Assembly: GCA_934659425.1 (NCBI GenBank)
Contig: CAKUHU010000002.1
Coordinates: forward strand, 124,001-188,000
DNA: 64,000 bases
Direction: 5' to 3'
Source of the DNA: an uncultured Oscillospiraceae bacterium
GTDB taxonomy: Bacteria; Bacillota; Clostridia; Oscillospirales; Oscillospiraceae
Part shown: piece after piece, positions 53,131 through 62,187 of the stretch
Layout of the letters: every line of letters begins with the position of its first letter
Numbering within the stretch: position 1 is the stretch's first letter
Translations under genes and position numbers: made by a program
The notes under the pieces: generated by a model
The model's database searches: none
The model's input: the letters and a program-made list of their open reading frames with translations, nothing else
Told to the model about the DNA's origin: nothing

Positions 53131-54120
53131 GTGAAGGATACGGATTATCTCGCTATCTCCACCCGGGTCCGGGCGATGGAAAACCGCCTGTTGACACGGG
53201 AGCGCCGGGAGCGGATGCTGGATGCCCGCACGGATGAGGAAGTCATCAAGATCCTCATGGAGTGCGGCTATGCCGAGCCGGAAAACCTGAGTGTTCCCGC
53301 GGTCAATGCCGTATTGTCCCAAGCCAGGGAGGAGCTGTTCCGAGAGCTGAAGGAAGCAGTTCCCCAGAGGGAACTGGTGGAAGTATTTCAGGTCAAATAT
53401 GACTATCACAACGCCAAAGTCCTCCTGAAGGCGGAGGCCGTAGGGGAGGATGCCGGCCGGCTGCTGATGTCCGGCGGGCGCTATGACAGGAAAGCACTCT
53501 CAGATGCTTTCCAGCGGGGCACTTTGTCTGACTGCTCTGAGCTCTTTCGAAGGGCGGTGGAGGAAGCGCGGAGCGTGCTGGCCGACCGCAGGGACCCCCA
53601 GCGGGCTGATCTGATCTTAGACCGGGCCTGCTATGAGGAGATGACCGCCGCCGCGCAGAACAGCGGCAGCCCCTTTCTCCAGGGATATGTTCGGCTGGCC
53701 ATCGACGCGGTCAACCTGCGGGTGGCGGTCCGGTGTGCCCGGATGAACGCGGGACAGGAATTGCTGCGGATGAGCCTGCTCCCCGGCGGCAATGTGGATC
53801 CCCAGGCTATCGCCGCTGCCAAGGGAGGCGACCTGGCCGGGAAGTTTGCGGCTTCTGCCTTGGAGAGCGCGGCCCAGTCGGGGGCCAGCCTGACCGCCCC
53901 GGGAGGGTGGAGCCTCACCCATTTTGAACAGCTGTGTGACGACGCGCTGATGGACTATCTGGCCCAGGCCAGACGGGTGGCCTTCGGCGAACAGCCGGTG
54001 GTGGGCTACCTGTGTGCGCGGGAGGCGGAGGCCACCGCCATTCGGACCATCCTCTCCGGGCGGAAAGCGGGTCTCAGCGGCGAGGAGATCCGGGAAAGGC
54101 TGCGTGAGAGCTATGTCTGA
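53131..54120 (+). CDS. ntpC: V-type ATPase subunit C (d-type rotor adaptor)
   Basis: A 329-residue helical adaptor that links the central stalk to the K ring. Features include YLAISTRVRAMENRLLT, a short hydrophobic QVKYDYHNAKVLLKAE and the C-terminal VVGYLCAREAEATAIRTILSGRKAGLSGEEIRERLRESYV, which is the family signature. GTG 53131 follows AAAGGAGG. The end overlaps the start of the next gene by 8 bases. Confidence 0.92.
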   Translation: MKDTDYLAISTRVRAMENRLLTRERRERMLDARTDEEVIKILMECGYAEPENLSVPAVNAVLSQAREELFRELKEAVPQRELVEVFQVKYDYHNAKVLLKAEAVGEDAGRLLMSGGRYDRKALSDAFQRGTLSDCSELFRRAVEEARSVLADRRDPQRADLILDRACYEEMTAAAQNSGSPFLQGYVRLAIDAVNLRVAVRCARMNAGQELLRMSLLPGGNVDPQAIAAAKGGDLAGKFAASALESAAQSGASLTAPGGWSLTHFEQLCDDALMDYLAQARRVAFGEQPVVGYLCAREAEATAIRTILSGRKAGLSGEEIRERLRESYV

Positions 54121-54427
54121 ATACAAAATTGCTGCCCTGGGAGATCGGGACAGCGTATTGGGCTTTCGGGCCCTGGGGCTGGATGTGTATCCTGTGGAGC
54201 GTTTGGAGGATGCCAAGACTGTCCTGCACCGGCTGGCCAAGGAAAACTATGCCATTGTCTATCTGACAGAGGGCTTTGCCAAGGATATGGGGACGGAGAT
54301 CGCCCGGTATCAAGACGCCCTGATCCCTGCTGTCATTCTGATCCCCGGGAAAGAGGGGAGCTTGGGCATCGGCATGGCCAACGTAAAGAACGCGGTGGAG
54401 CGGGCCGTTGGCACCGATATTCTGTAG
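54113..54427 (+). CDS. ntpG: V-type ATPase subunit F (central stalk)
   Basis: A 104-residue Rossmann-like central-stalk subunit: SEYKIAALGDRDSVLGFRALGLDVYPV, IVYLTEGFAKDM, IPAVILIPGKEGSLGIGMANVKNAVERAVGTDIL. It overlaps subunit C (ATG 54113 inside its last codons). The name follows E. hirae NtpG. Confidence 0.93.
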   Translation: MSEYKIAALGDRDSVLGFRALGLDVYPVERLEDAKTVLHRLAKENYAIVYLTEGFAKDMGTEIARYQDALIPAVILIPGKEGSLGIGMANVKNAVERAVGTDIL

Positions 54428-54614
54428 GCCCAGAGCCGGGAATTTCCCATAATTTTATCGGTGAGCGGCCCTCTCGCCGTTCCTTATCCCCCGGTGAGAC
54501 CGTCAAGGGGTTTCCCGCTGGGGAGGGGAGAAGCGGCAGAGTGAACAGGTCCCGGCATCCGTGCCGGGGCGAAGGAGAGGGAGCCTGCCCTGACGAGAAA
54601 GAAGGTCGTGTAAC
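54428..54614 (+). promoter_or_regulatory. Structured 187-nt gap within the V-ATPase operon
   Basis: This is the only long gap of the operon. A strong hairpin, CCCGGCA (54551-54557) with TGCCGGG (54562-54568) around TCCG, is embedded in a longer fold that includes CAGG/CCTG. It lies just before subunit A and could set expression of the catalytic head apart from the stalk and membrane genes. Confidence 0.45.
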
Positions 54615-56390
54615 TTGAGCGGAAAAGTTGTCAAAGTCTCCGGCCCCCTGGTGGTGGCTACCGGGCTCAGCGATGCCAATATGGCCGACGTGGTCCGGGT
54701 GGGGCCCCAGCGGCTTATCGGAGAAATATTGACTATGAATGGGGACTCCGCCTCCATCCAGGTCTATGAGGAGACCTCTGGCCTGGGGCCGGGCGCGGAG
54801 GTTGTCACCACCGGCGCCCCCCTCTCGGTGGAGCTGGGCCCGGGCATGATCGAAAATATTTATGACGGCATCCAGCGGCCCTTGGAGGAGATCGTCAAGG
54901 TAGCCGGGGCCAACATTGCCCGGGGCATTGAGATACCCGGGCTGAACCGGGAGAAGAAGTGGGAGTTCACCCCCGCCGTCCAGGCGGGGGACCGGGTGGA
55001 GGCGGGGGATGTCATCGGCACGGTGCCCGAGACGGTATCCGTCCTCCATAAGATCATGATCCCCCCCAAGATGAGCGGCACCATCCTGTCCATCCAGGCT
55101 GGGACCTACACCGTTACCGACCCCATCGGCATCCTGGTGGATGACAAGGGGGAGCGGCATGAGCTTACCTTGATGCAGAAGTGGCCCGTCCGGGTGGGCC
55201 GGCCCTACAAGCGCAAATATCCCCCCAAGACCCCTCTGCTTTCCGGCCAGCGGATCGTGGACACCATGTTCCCGGTAGCCAAGGGAGGCACCGCCGCCAT
55301 CCCCGGCCCCTTCGGCTCGGGCAAGACGGTCATGCAGCACCAGATGGCCAAGTGGTCCGATGTGGATATCGTTATCTACATCGGCTGCGGTGAGCGGGGC
55401 AACGAGATGACCGACGTGCTCCGGGAATTCCCCGAGCTGGTGGACCCCCGGAATGGGGAGCCGCTGATGAAGCGGACCGTCCTCATCGCCAACACCTCCG
55501 ACATGCCGGTGGCCGCTCGGGAGGCCTCGGTCTACACCGGCATCACCATCGCCGAGTACTTCCGTGACATGGGCTATGACGTGGCCGTCATCGCCGACTC
55601 CACCTCCCGCTGGGCCGAGGCCCTCCGTGAGATGTCCGGCCGTCTGGAGGAGATGCCCGGCGAGGAGGGTTACCCGGCCTATCTGTCCTCCCGGCTGAGT
55701 CAGTTCTATGAGCGGGCGGGCGTGGTGGAGTGCCTGGGCTCTGATGCAGACCGCCGGGGTTCCCTGACTGCCATCGGCGCCGTGTCCCCGCCGGGTGGCG
55801 ATCTGTCCGAGCCGGTGAGCCAGGCCACCATGCGGATCGTCAAGGTCTTCTGGGCCCTGGACTCCAGCCTGGCCTACCGCCGGCACTTCCCGGCCATCAA
55901 CTGGCTCACCTCCCACTCGCTGTACCTGGACTCCCTGAAGCCTTGGTATGACGAGAATTTGGGGGAGCAGTTCATGGAGCATCGGGACAGGGCCATGGCC
56001 ATCCTCCAGGAGGAGGCCAGCCTGAACGAGATCGTCCAGTTGGTGGGCAAGGACTCCCTGTCCCCCGGCGACCAGCTGACTCTGGAGACCGCCAAAATGA
56101 TCCGGGAGGACTTCCTGCAGCAAAACGGGTTTGTGGAGGTGGACTGGTACTCCAGCTATGAACGCCAGGACAAGATGCTCCAGATGATCCTGGACTATGA
56201 CAAGCTCTGCCGGGAGGCCATCGTCCAGGGGGCCTCTGCCGCCGACCTCTTCGTCATCCCCTTCCGGGAGAAGATGGGCCGGGCCAAGAGTGTTCCCGAT
56301 GACCAACTTGCTGAGGTCTATCGTGAGATGGCCCGGGATATGGAAGTGCAGATCGCCGACGCGGTGGCCAAAGGGGAGGCGGAAGTATGA
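54615..56390 (+). CDS. ntpA: V-type ATPase catalytic subunit A
   Basis: ATP-hydrolysing subunit, 591 residues, with the V-type insertion after the N-terminal barrel ([13 protein letters not shown]). Walker A is [13 protein letters not shown] at about 235; [12 protein letters not shown] and [37 protein letters not shown] follow. The start is TTG 54615 ([17 protein letters not shown]), with an AAAGAAGG site before it. It overlaps subunit B by four bases (ATGA). Confidence 0.95.
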   Translation: MSGKVVKVSGPLVVATGLSDANMADVVRVGPQRLIGEILTMNGDSASIQVYEETSGLGPGAEVVTTGAPLSVELGPGMIENIYDGIQRPLEEIVKVAGANIARGIEIPGLNREKKWEFTPAVQAGDRVEAGDVIGTVPETVSVLHKIMIPPKMSGTILSIQAGTYTVTDPIGILVDDKGERHELTLMQKWPVRVGRPYKRKYPPKTPLLSGQRIVDTMFPVAKGGTAAIPGPFGSGKTVMQHQMAKWSDVDIVIYIGCGERGNEMTDVLREFPELVDPRNGEPLMKRTVLIANTSDMPVAAREASVYTGITIAEYFRDMGYDVAVIADSTSRWAEALREMSGRLEEMPGEEGYPAYLSSRLSQFYERAGVVECLGSDADRRGSLTAIGAVSPPGGDLSEPVSQATMRIVKVFWALDSSLAYRRHFPAINWLTSHSLYLDSLKPWYDENLGEQFMEHRDRAMAILQEEASLNEIVQLVGKDSLSPGDQLTLETAKMIREDFLQQNGFVEVDWYSSYERQDKMLQMILDYDKLCREAIVQGASAADLFVIPFREKMGRAKSVPDDQLAEVYREMARDMEVQIADAVAKGEAEV

Positions 56391-57769
56391 TTCGAGAATA
56401 TAAGACCATCCAGGAGGTCAATGGTCCTCTAATGATGGTGCGGAAGGTGCAGGGTGTCACCTACGATGAACTGGGTGAGATCGAACTGCCCAACGGCGAC
56501 ATCCGCCACTGCAAGGTATTGGAGATCAACGGGGACAATGCGGTGGTCCAGCTCTTTGAGCCCTCCGCCGGAATCAATCTGGCCGACTCTAAGGTCCGTT
56601 TTTTGGGGCACCCTCTTCAGTTAGGGGTGTCTGCGGAGATGCTGGGCCGGGTGTTTAACGGCATGGGCCAGCCCACCGACGGCGGCCCCGCCATTCTCCC
56701 TGAGGAGTACCGGGACATCAACGGTCTGCCCATGAACCCGGCGGCCCGGGACTACCCCAACGAGTTCATCCAGACGGGTATTTCCGCCATCGACGGGCTC
56801 AACACCCTGGTCCGGGGGCAAAAGCTGCCCATCTTCTCCGGCTCCGGCCTGCCCCACGCTGCCCTGGCCGCCCAGATCGCCCGGCAGGCCAAGGTGCTGG
56901 GCGGCGATACGACCAACTTCGCCGTGGTCTTTGCCGCCATCGGCATCACCTTTGAGGAGTCCAACTATTTCGTGGAGGAGTTCCAGCGCACCGGCGCTAT
57001 CGACCGGACTGTCCTCTTTACCAACCTGGCCAACGACCCCGCCGTGGAGCGGATTGCCACCCCCCGGATGGCCCTGACTGCTGCGGAGTATCTGGCATTT
57101 GAGAGGAATATGCATGTGCTGGTCATCCTGACCGACATCACCAACTACGCCGAGGCCCTGCGGGAGATCTCGGCGGCCAAGAAGGAGGTCCCCGGCCGCC
57201 GGGGGTATCCGGGCTATCTGTATACCGATCTGGCCACCATGTATGAGCGGGCGGGCCGGCAGTTGGGCAAGCCGGGTTCCATCACCATGATCCCCATTCT
57301 GACCATGCCGGAGGATGACAAGACCCACCCCATCCCCGACCTGACCGGCTATATCACCGAAGGGCAGATCATCCTGAGCCGGGAGCTGTTCCGGAAAGGC
57401 GTTATCCCTCCCATCGACGTGTTGCCTTCCCTATCCCGGCTGAAGGACAAGGGCATCGGCGAGGGAAAGACCCGGGCCGATCACTCGGGGGTCATGAACC
57501 AGCTCTTTGCCGCCTATTCCACTGGCAAGGAGAACAAGGAGCTCATGTCCATCTTAGGCGAGGCCGCTCTGAGTCCCACCGACCTTCTGTATGCCAAGTT
57601 TGCAGACGAGTTTGAAAAGCGCTATATCTCCCAGGGGACCGATGAGAACCGGGGCATTATAGAGACCATGGACATCGGCTGGGAACTCCTCTCCATCCTG
57701 CCGCCGGCAGAGTTGAAACGGATCAAACCGGAGTTCATTGAGAAATACCTCCCGAAAAAGGAGGGGTGA
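56387..57769 (+). CDS. ntpB: V-type ATPase subunit B
   Basis: Non-catalytic head subunit, 460 residues. It has no P-loop; the equivalent place reads [22 protein letters not shown], as is normal for [25 protein letters not shown] and [28 protein letters not shown] segments are standard. The ATG overlaps the A stop (ATGA), so the two are translationally coupled at a 1:1 ratio. Confidence 0.95.
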   Translation: MIREYKTIQEVNGPLMMVRKVQGVTYDELGEIELPNGDIRHCKVLEINGDNAVVQLFEPSAGINLADSKVRFLGHPLQLGVSAEMLGRVFNGMGQPTDGGPAILPEEYRDINGLPMNPAARDYPNEFIQTGISAIDGLNTLVRGQKLPIFSGSGLPHAALAAQIARQAKVLGGDTTNFAVVFAAIGITFEESNYFVEEFQRTGAIDRTVLFTNLANDPAVERIATPRMALTAAEYLAFERNMHVLVILTDITNYAEALREISAAKKEVPGRRGYPGYLYTDLATMYERAGRQLGKPGSITMIPILTMPEDDKTHPIPDLTGYITEGQIILSRELFRKGVIPPIDVLPSLSRLKDKGIGEGKTRADHSGVMNQLFAAYSTGKENKELMSILGEAALSPTDLLYAKFADEFEKRYISQGTDENRGIIETMDIGWELLSILPPAELKRIKPEFIEKYLPKKEG

Positions 57770-57772
57770 TTC

Positions 57773-58486
57773 ATGGCGGTCATGAACGTAAACCCCACCC
57801 GGATGGAGCTGACCCGGCTGAAGGGGCGCCTGCGGACAGCCACCAGAGGCCATAAGCTGCTCAAGGACAAGCGGGATGAGCTTATGAAGCAGTTTATGGA
57901 AGTGGTGCGGGAGAACCGGGAGCTCCGGACGAAGGTGGAGACAGGATTGATTCGGGCGAATACGGCCTTTGCCGCGGCCTCTGCGGTCATGTCCCCTGAG
58001 ATGCTGGAGCAGGCGATATTGTACCCGAGGGAGTCTGTCTCCTTGAACATGGAGTTTCAAAATATCATGTCTGTGGATGTGCCGGTCTATCAGTTTCAAA
58101 CCAAGAGCGGAGAGGGAGATGCGGGCTGTCCCTACGGCTTTGCCGCCACCTCTGGAGAATTGGACGATGCGGTGGAGACATTGTCCCAGGTGTTTCGGGA
58201 TATGCTCCGGCTGGCCGAGGTGGAGAAGACATCCCAGCTCTTGGCACAGGAGATCGAAAAGACCCGCCGCCGGGTCAATGCCCTGGAATATGTGAAGATC
58301 CCCCAGATGGAGGAGACCATCAAATATATCTCCATGAAGCTGGATGAGAACGAGCGGGCCACCACGATCCGGCTGATGAAGGTGAAGGATATGATATTGA
58401 AGGAGGCCATTGAGGAGAAGCGGGCTGAGGATGTGGAGGCGATCCGGACCTTTGATCCCAGCGGTCCGGAACCCCAAGGAGTGTGA
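57773..58486 (+). CDS. ntpD: V-type ATPase subunit D (central rotor shaft)
   Basis: A 237-residue rotor axle made of two long antiparallel helices at the ends ([30 protein letters not shown] and [50 protein letters not shown]) with a small middle part. AAAGGAGGGG lies before the ATG. It is the last gene, followed by a terminator; H and J genes of E. hirae are missing here. Confidence 0.94.
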   Translation: MAVMNVNPTRMELTRLKGRLRTATRGHKLLKDKRDELMKQFMEVVRENRELRTKVETGLIRANTAFAAASAVMSPEMLEQAILYPRESVSLNMEFQNIMSVDVPVYQFQTKSGEGDAGCPYGFAATSGELDDAVETLSQVFRDMLRLAEVEKTSQLLAQEIEKTRRRVNALEYVKIPQMEETIKYISMKLDENERATTIRLMKVKDMILKEAIEEKRAEDVEAIRTFDPSGPEPQGV

Positions 58487-58525
58487 CCAGGGCTCCTTCC
58501 GCTTCTGCAGTGAGAAGCATAAGTC

Positions 58526-58567
58526 AAAAAGGCACTGTTTGGAATAGATTCAAGCAGTGCTTTTTTG
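58526..58567 (+). terminator. Intrinsic terminator of the V-ATPase operon
   Basis: GCACTGTTTG pairs with CAAGCAGTGC, flanked by AAAAA and T6. Confidence 0.85.
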
Positions 58568-58600
58568 TGTTCGATGAAATATACCCAGCTGTTAAAATAC

Positions 58601-58640
58601 AAGACAGCGCCGTTTGAAAGATCCAGACGGCGCTGTCTTT
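58601..58640. terminator. Second, bidirectional hairpin between the V-ATPase operon and the convergent gene
   Basis: AAGACAGCGCCGT (58601-58613) pairs with ACGGCGCTGTCTT (58627-58639). It lies between convergent genes and could end transcription from either side, though T-runs are weak. Confidence 0.65.
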
Positions 58641-58747
58641 GCTTTATTTTTTGACATTTGTACGCAAAAGCGCTGCACTTCTATCATTACTTTTTTGCTT
58701 TTCACTTTGTGGATAGAGAAGGACGCTTTGCAAATAGAGGATGGTGC

Positions 58748-59338
58748 CTACATTTTTTCCAGCCAGCTTCGAAGCTGGCTGGCGTGGCTCTGGTTTTCTG
58801 CAGCTAAGGCGCGATAAAGCTCAATGAGACAGGGATCGGCAGAGGCGTTGGCTGCGGAAAAGAGAGACAAAGCGGCCTGCTGTTCGGCCTGATATTGCGC
58901 CCGGAGGACCAGGGGCAGAGAGTTGGACTGGGGGGCGGGCGTAGGGGGGATAGAGTGATTTTTACCGGAGATGAGAAAATAGGCGGCAGAGAGCCGGCGT
59001 GCCTGTTTTCGCTTGGCGGCAGATAAGGCGGCGGGGAGAGGTTCCCGCCCTGCCCGGCGGATGAGGGAGTGGTAGATGCGATAGCTGTCCACCGCTTGTT
59101 TCAGAAGGCACCCTAAGGTGGGCAGCTCTCCAGCACTGGCCTCTCCCAGGCAGACCGGCGGCGGAGTGGGGTCAGTCCGTATGCGTGTCATGGGCTGGGG
59201 AGGAGGCGGGTCCACGGCGGGGATTGCTGGGGGCTCTACGGTAAAGGGGCAGTCGGGCCGGTCTTCAGGCATCACCCGCTGCCAAACCCGTTGAAAGGCG
59301 GCTTGGTCCAGGGGGGCGGGAGCTGGGGTCTCGTTCAT
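58748..59338 (-). CDS. Probable ferritin-like-domain protein
   Basis: The 196-residue product starts at ATG 59338 with AAGGAGGA before it. The first 80 residues are Pro-rich and disordered-looking. The remaining part is helical, and LLKQAVDSYRIYHSLIRRA, QYQAEQQAALSLFSAA and LYRALAAENQSHASQLRSWLEKM have the Glu/His spacing of small ferritin-like or rubrerythrin-like bundles seen in Clostridia. Metal-binding is inferred from this pattern only. It is convergent with the V-ATPase operon. Confidence 0.6.
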   Translation of the reverse strand: MNETPAPAPLDQAAFQRVWQRVMPEDRPDCPFTVEPPAIPAVDPPPPQPMTRIRTDPTPPPVCLGEASAGELPTLGCLLKQAVDSYRIYHSLIRRAGREPLPAALSAAKRKQARRLSAAYFLISGKNHSIPPTPAPQSNSLPLVLRAQYQAEQQAALSLFSAANASADPCLIELYRALAAENQSHASQLRSWLEKM

Positions 59339-59412
59339 AACGATTCCTCCTTCCATTGATTTCTTTCCATCCTATGCAAAAAAGAAAAAATGGACCAGAA
59401 AAGAAAAAAGGG

Positions 59413-59441
59413 TTGACAAAGCAGGGACATTTGGATATAAT
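59413..59441 (+). promoter_or_regulatory. Consensus sigma-A promoter of the tRNA pair
   Basis: TTGACA (59413-59418), 17-nt spacer, TATAAT (59436-59441): both boxes match consensus fully, 14 bp before tRNA-Val. Confidence 0.95.
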
Positions 59442-59455
59442 AAACCTTGTTTTTT

Positions 59456-59532
59456 GGACGATTAGCTCAGCTGGTATGAGCATCCGCTTGACGTGCGGGA
59501 GGTCACAGGTTCAAGTCCTGTATCGTCCACCA
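59456..59532 (+). tRNA. tRNA-Val (anticodon GAC)
   Basis: A full cloverleaf: acceptor GGACGAT/ATCGTCC, D arm GCTCAGCTGGTATGAGC, anticodon stem-loop with TTGACGT (anticodon GAC), T arm ACAGGTTCAAGTCCTGT, and encoded CCA. Confidence 0.96.
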
Positions 59533-59570
59533 GAAAACTGTGTGGGCCTGAACACATGTTCAGGCACCAT

Positions 59571-59646
59571 GCGGGTGTAGCTCATCTGGTAGAGCGCCAC
59601 CTTGCCAAGGTGGAGGTAGCGAGTTCGAGCCTCGTCACCCGCTCCA
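59571..59646 (+). tRNA. tRNA-Gly (anticodon GCC)
   Basis: Cloverleaf with acceptor GCGGGTG/CACCCGC, D arm GCTCATCTGGTAGAGC, anticodon loop TTGCCAA (GCC), T loop GTTCGAG and encoded CCA. A hairpin (GCCTGAAC/GTTCAGGC, 59546-59565) lies between the two tRNAs and may guide processing. Confidence 0.96.
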
Positions 59647-59647
59647 T

Positions 59648-59686
59648 GCCGTCGCGGACTGTATATCGTCCGCGACGGCTTTTTTT
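59648..59686 (+). terminator. Intrinsic terminator of the tRNA pair
   Basis: A 12-bp stem, GCCGTCGCGGAC and GTCCGCGACGGC, around TGTATATC, then T7. Confidence 0.95.
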
Positions 59687-60097
59687 ATCAAAAGCCATCT
59701 CTCACAGTGCCGCGCCAAGTGCCGTTGCGAAGCGGCGGCTGCGCTTTGCACACTTGTCTGCGGATGGGTGCCTCCTTTTCGGGCTGAACCCGCTTGCGCT
59801 TACAACAAACGCTGAGCGGCTTTGCTATGTATGGAGCCCCTAAACGGCATAAGCGCGAAAAGGATCTCGCAGGGCTTCGGTTTGGGTTTTGACACAAATC
59901 TGAGAGCGGTATCCTTTTTGGCGGCACAGGGCAAAAACGGAGTATCCAATTTGGGTACTCCGTTTTATTTCTGCCCGCGGAAGCTGGATAGTGCCGGAGG
60001 GGCAGGAGGGCTCCATCCGCGGATGGAGAGGTGTGTGTATCCCGCTTTTGTTCTATCTGATTGCCCGATCCCCAATGGGCTTGGGCCTTGTCAAATA
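59687..60097. other. Gene-free stretch between the tRNAs and azlD
   Basis: No gene is supported; the open frame on the minus strand overlaps azlD and is made of low-information sequence. A strong hairpin, AAAACGGAGTA... with ...TACTCCGTTTT (59934-59967), looks like a terminator usable from both sides, and an 18-bp perfect palindrome CTCCATCCGCGGATGGAG lies at 60011-60028. The part at 59700-59830 shows several Cys/Arg-rich readable frames but no consistent gene, and may be a remnant. Confidence 0.5.
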
Positions 60098-60427
60098 TCA
60101 TACAAATACGGTCTGTACCAAAAACATATAAAGCAGGGTGCCGCCGAGGATGGAGAGCAGGGTACTGTGCTTCCATTTGTGCAGGAGTACCACCGAAGCT
60201 ACGGCAATCAGCTGTGGAAGCCAATTTCCTGCCTGAGAAAAAGTGATGTTCCGCAGACAATAGACCACTAGCATAGCCATTACAGCTGGGGGAAGGACCC
60301 GCCCCAAATAGAGGATGAGTTTGGGAGGCTGTCCGCCCCGGTCAAAGAGGAAGAAGGGGAGGGCCCGGGTCAGGAAGGTCACACCGGTCATCACGGCGAA
60401 AAGGGCGACGGTGTAGCGTAGATTCAT
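60098..60427 (-). CDS. azlD: AzlD family branched-chain amino acid transport protein
   Basis: A 109-residue membrane protein with four hydrophobic segments: YTVALFAVMTGVTFLTRALPFFLF, LGRVLPPAVMAMLVVYCL, LIAVASVVLL, TLLSILGGTLLYMFLVQTVFV. It is the small partner of AzlC in branched-chain amino acid export. ATG 60427 overlaps the azlC stop, as usual. A longer frame upstream lies within azlC. Confidence 0.9.
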   Translation of the reverse strand: MNLRYTVALFAVMTGVTFLTRALPFFLFDRGGQPPKLILYLGRVLPPAVMAMLVVYCLRNITFSQAGNWLPQLIAVASVVLLHKWKHSTLLSILGGTLLYMFLVQTVFV

Positions 60428-61125
60428 GGTGCCACCTCTTTCTGCGCATTGTCCAGCTTGCCTTGGAGGGGCACCAGGGAGATCACAATGACTGCCAGGG
60501 CGGGAAGGAGGAACCGGTCCGGGCCTAAGAGCAAAAGGGACAGCAGTGCCGCCCCCGCCCCGATCAGAGCGGGGAGATGGGAATCGGCCTCCTCCCATTG
60601 TCCAATGACGATAACCACGAAAAGAGCGGTCATGGCAAAATCTGCGCCCTCGGAGTTAAAAGACAAGGCACTTCCCAAAAGCCCGCCCAATACGGAGCCG
60701 GCCACCCAATAGAAATGATCCAGCAGGGAAATACAGAAATAGTAATCTTGAGGGGCGACTCCCTGGGGAGGACGGAGAGAAGTGAGAAGGGCGTATGTCT
60801 CATCGGTGAGGGAAAAAATCATGTAGAGTTTCCGCCAGCCCATGCCCCGAAACTTCTCCAGCATAGACAGGCCGTAGACAAAATGACGGAAATTGAGGAT
60901 CAAAGTCATGATGGCTGCGTGGCCCAATGGGGCCATGGAGTCCAGCAGTTCAACGCCGAGAAACTGGGCGGATCCGGCGAAAACAGTAACAGACATGAGG
61001 AAAGACCAGATTACGGGATAGCCGATGGCGTTCATCAACAATCCAAAGGCGGTGCCGAGGGAGAGATAGCCCAGCATCACCGGTATAGTGGCGGGAAAAG
61101 CTGCGGCGAGGGCTTTTCGATTCAC
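60424..61125 (-). CDS. azlC: AzlC family branched-chain amino acid permease
   Basis: Large subunit of the AzlCD exporter, 233 residues, about eight membrane segments. Family motifs are visible: AFPATIPVMLGYLSLGTAFGLLM, SVTVFAGSAQFLGVELL, MTLILNFRHFVYGLSMLEKFRG and IFSLTDETYALL. GTG 61125 is preferred to GTG 61134, because AAAGGAG is then 8 bases away. The pair probably exports valine/leucine/isoleucine or analogues. Confidence 0.92.
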   Translation of the reverse strand: MNRKALAAAFPATIPVMLGYLSLGTAFGLLMNAIGYPVIWSFLMSVTVFAGSAQFLGVELLDSMAPLGHAAIMTLILNFRHFVYGLSMLEKFRGMGWRKLYMIFSLTDETYALLTSLRPPQGVAPQDYYFCISLLDHFYWVAGSVLGGLLGSALSFNSEGADFAMTALFVVIVIGQWEEADSHLPALIGAGAALLSLLLLGPDRFLLPALAVIVISLVPLQGKLDNAQKEVAP

Positions 61126-61286
61126 GGGAGACACTCCTTTGTATGGGATATCGGAATGGATTTCATTTTAAAGCAAGTCGGGAAAAAAGGCAAGGGAAAA
61201 GGTGGGATTTCAAAGCCTCTTCCCTTTCTGGAGAAAAAGAGCTATAATATTGCAATCAAGTTTCCGCTTCGCTCGGGAGGTTTCCT

Positions 61287-62183
61287 ATGGAAAAATTACT
61301 CTTTATTTATAATCCCCATGCAGGAAAGGGCCTGGTGCGGGGGGAACTGGACGGCATCCTGAATGCCTTTACCAAGGCGGGCTGTCTGGCCACGGTTTAC
61401 CCCACCCAGGGGCCCGGCGATGCGGCGAAGGCCGCCCGGGGGCTGGCATCACAGTTTGACCGGGTGGCCTGCTGCGGCGGGGACGGCACGCTTCATGAGG
61501 TCATCGAAGGGCTGATGGACTTGCCGGAGAGTGCCCGGCCACCCATCGGCTATATCCCCGCGGGGACCACTAACGACTTTGCCCGGAACCTTTCCCTCCC
61601 CAAGGAGATGGAGGATATGGCGGCCCTGGCCGCCTCTGGAAGTCCCAGGCCGGTGGATATTGGACGTTTTGATGAGGGCTATTTTATCTATGTGGCGGCT
61701 TTTGGGGCCTTTACGGATGTGTCCTATAATACACCTCAGCAGTTTAAAAATGTGTTCGGTCATCTGGCCTATGTGCTCAAAGGGGTGGCTGAGCTGGCCA
61801 GCCTGAAGGGGTATCGGCTCACAGTGGAGCACGACGGCGGAGTGCTGGAGGGGGAGTACCTCTACGGCATGGTGAGCAATACCATTTCTGTGGGAGGGCT
61901 GATCGGACTGCCCCAGGAGGAGGTAGCCCTGGATGACGGCCTTTTGGAGGCGGTGCTGGTGGAGATGCCCAGATCGGTGCCCCAGCTCAACGCCATCATC
62001 CGGGGATTGGCAAAACAGGAGTACGACAGGCAAAGCGGGATCGTGGGCCTTCACTCCTCTCAGTTCTGCATCACCTGCACAGAGTCCGTGCCCTTTACCC
62101 TGGACGGGGAATTTGGCGGGGCTCATCGAAAGGCCCGCATCGCCGCGGTGGAGCGGCCGGTAAAAATCATATACGGAAAGTGA
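61287..62183 (+). CDS. Diacylglycerol kinase-like lipid kinase (YegS/DgkB family)
   Basis: A 298-residue lipid kinase. It has the catalytic-domain signatures [30 protein letters not shown] and [15 protein letters not shown], followed by the beta-sandwich domain with [16 protein letters not shown] and FTLDGEFGG. In Firmicutes DgkB recycles diacylglycerol released by lipoteichoic acid synthesis. AGGAGG-like CGGGAGG lies before the ATG; TATAAT at about 61243 may be a -10. mnmG follows after 4 bp. Confidence 0.92.
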   Translation: MEKLLFIYNPHAGKGLVRGELDGILNAFTKAGCLATVYPTQGPGDAAKAARGLASQFDRVACCGGDGTLHEVIEGLMDLPESARPPIGYIPAGTTNDFARNLSLPKEMEDMAALAASGSPRPVDIGRFDEGYFIYVAAFGAFTDVSYNTPQQFKNVFGHLAYVLKGVAELASLKGYRLTVEHDGGVLEGEYLYGMVSNTISVGGLIGLPQEEVALDDGLLEAVLVEMPRSVPQLNAIIRGLAKQEYDRQSGIVGLHSSQFCITCTESVPFTLDGEFGGAHRKARIAAVERPVKIIYGK

Positions 62184-62187
62184 AATT

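Noticed and set aside
54333..56306. 657-codon open frame opposite V-ATPase subunit A
   Set aside because: Low-complexity His/Gly/Leu composition typical of antisense frames in GC-rich genes; the plus strand has an unmistakable catalytic subunit.
59688..60260. 190-codon frame on the minus strand over azlD and the spacer
   Set aside because: It overlaps azlD in another frame and shows biased Arg/Pro/Cys composition with no domain.
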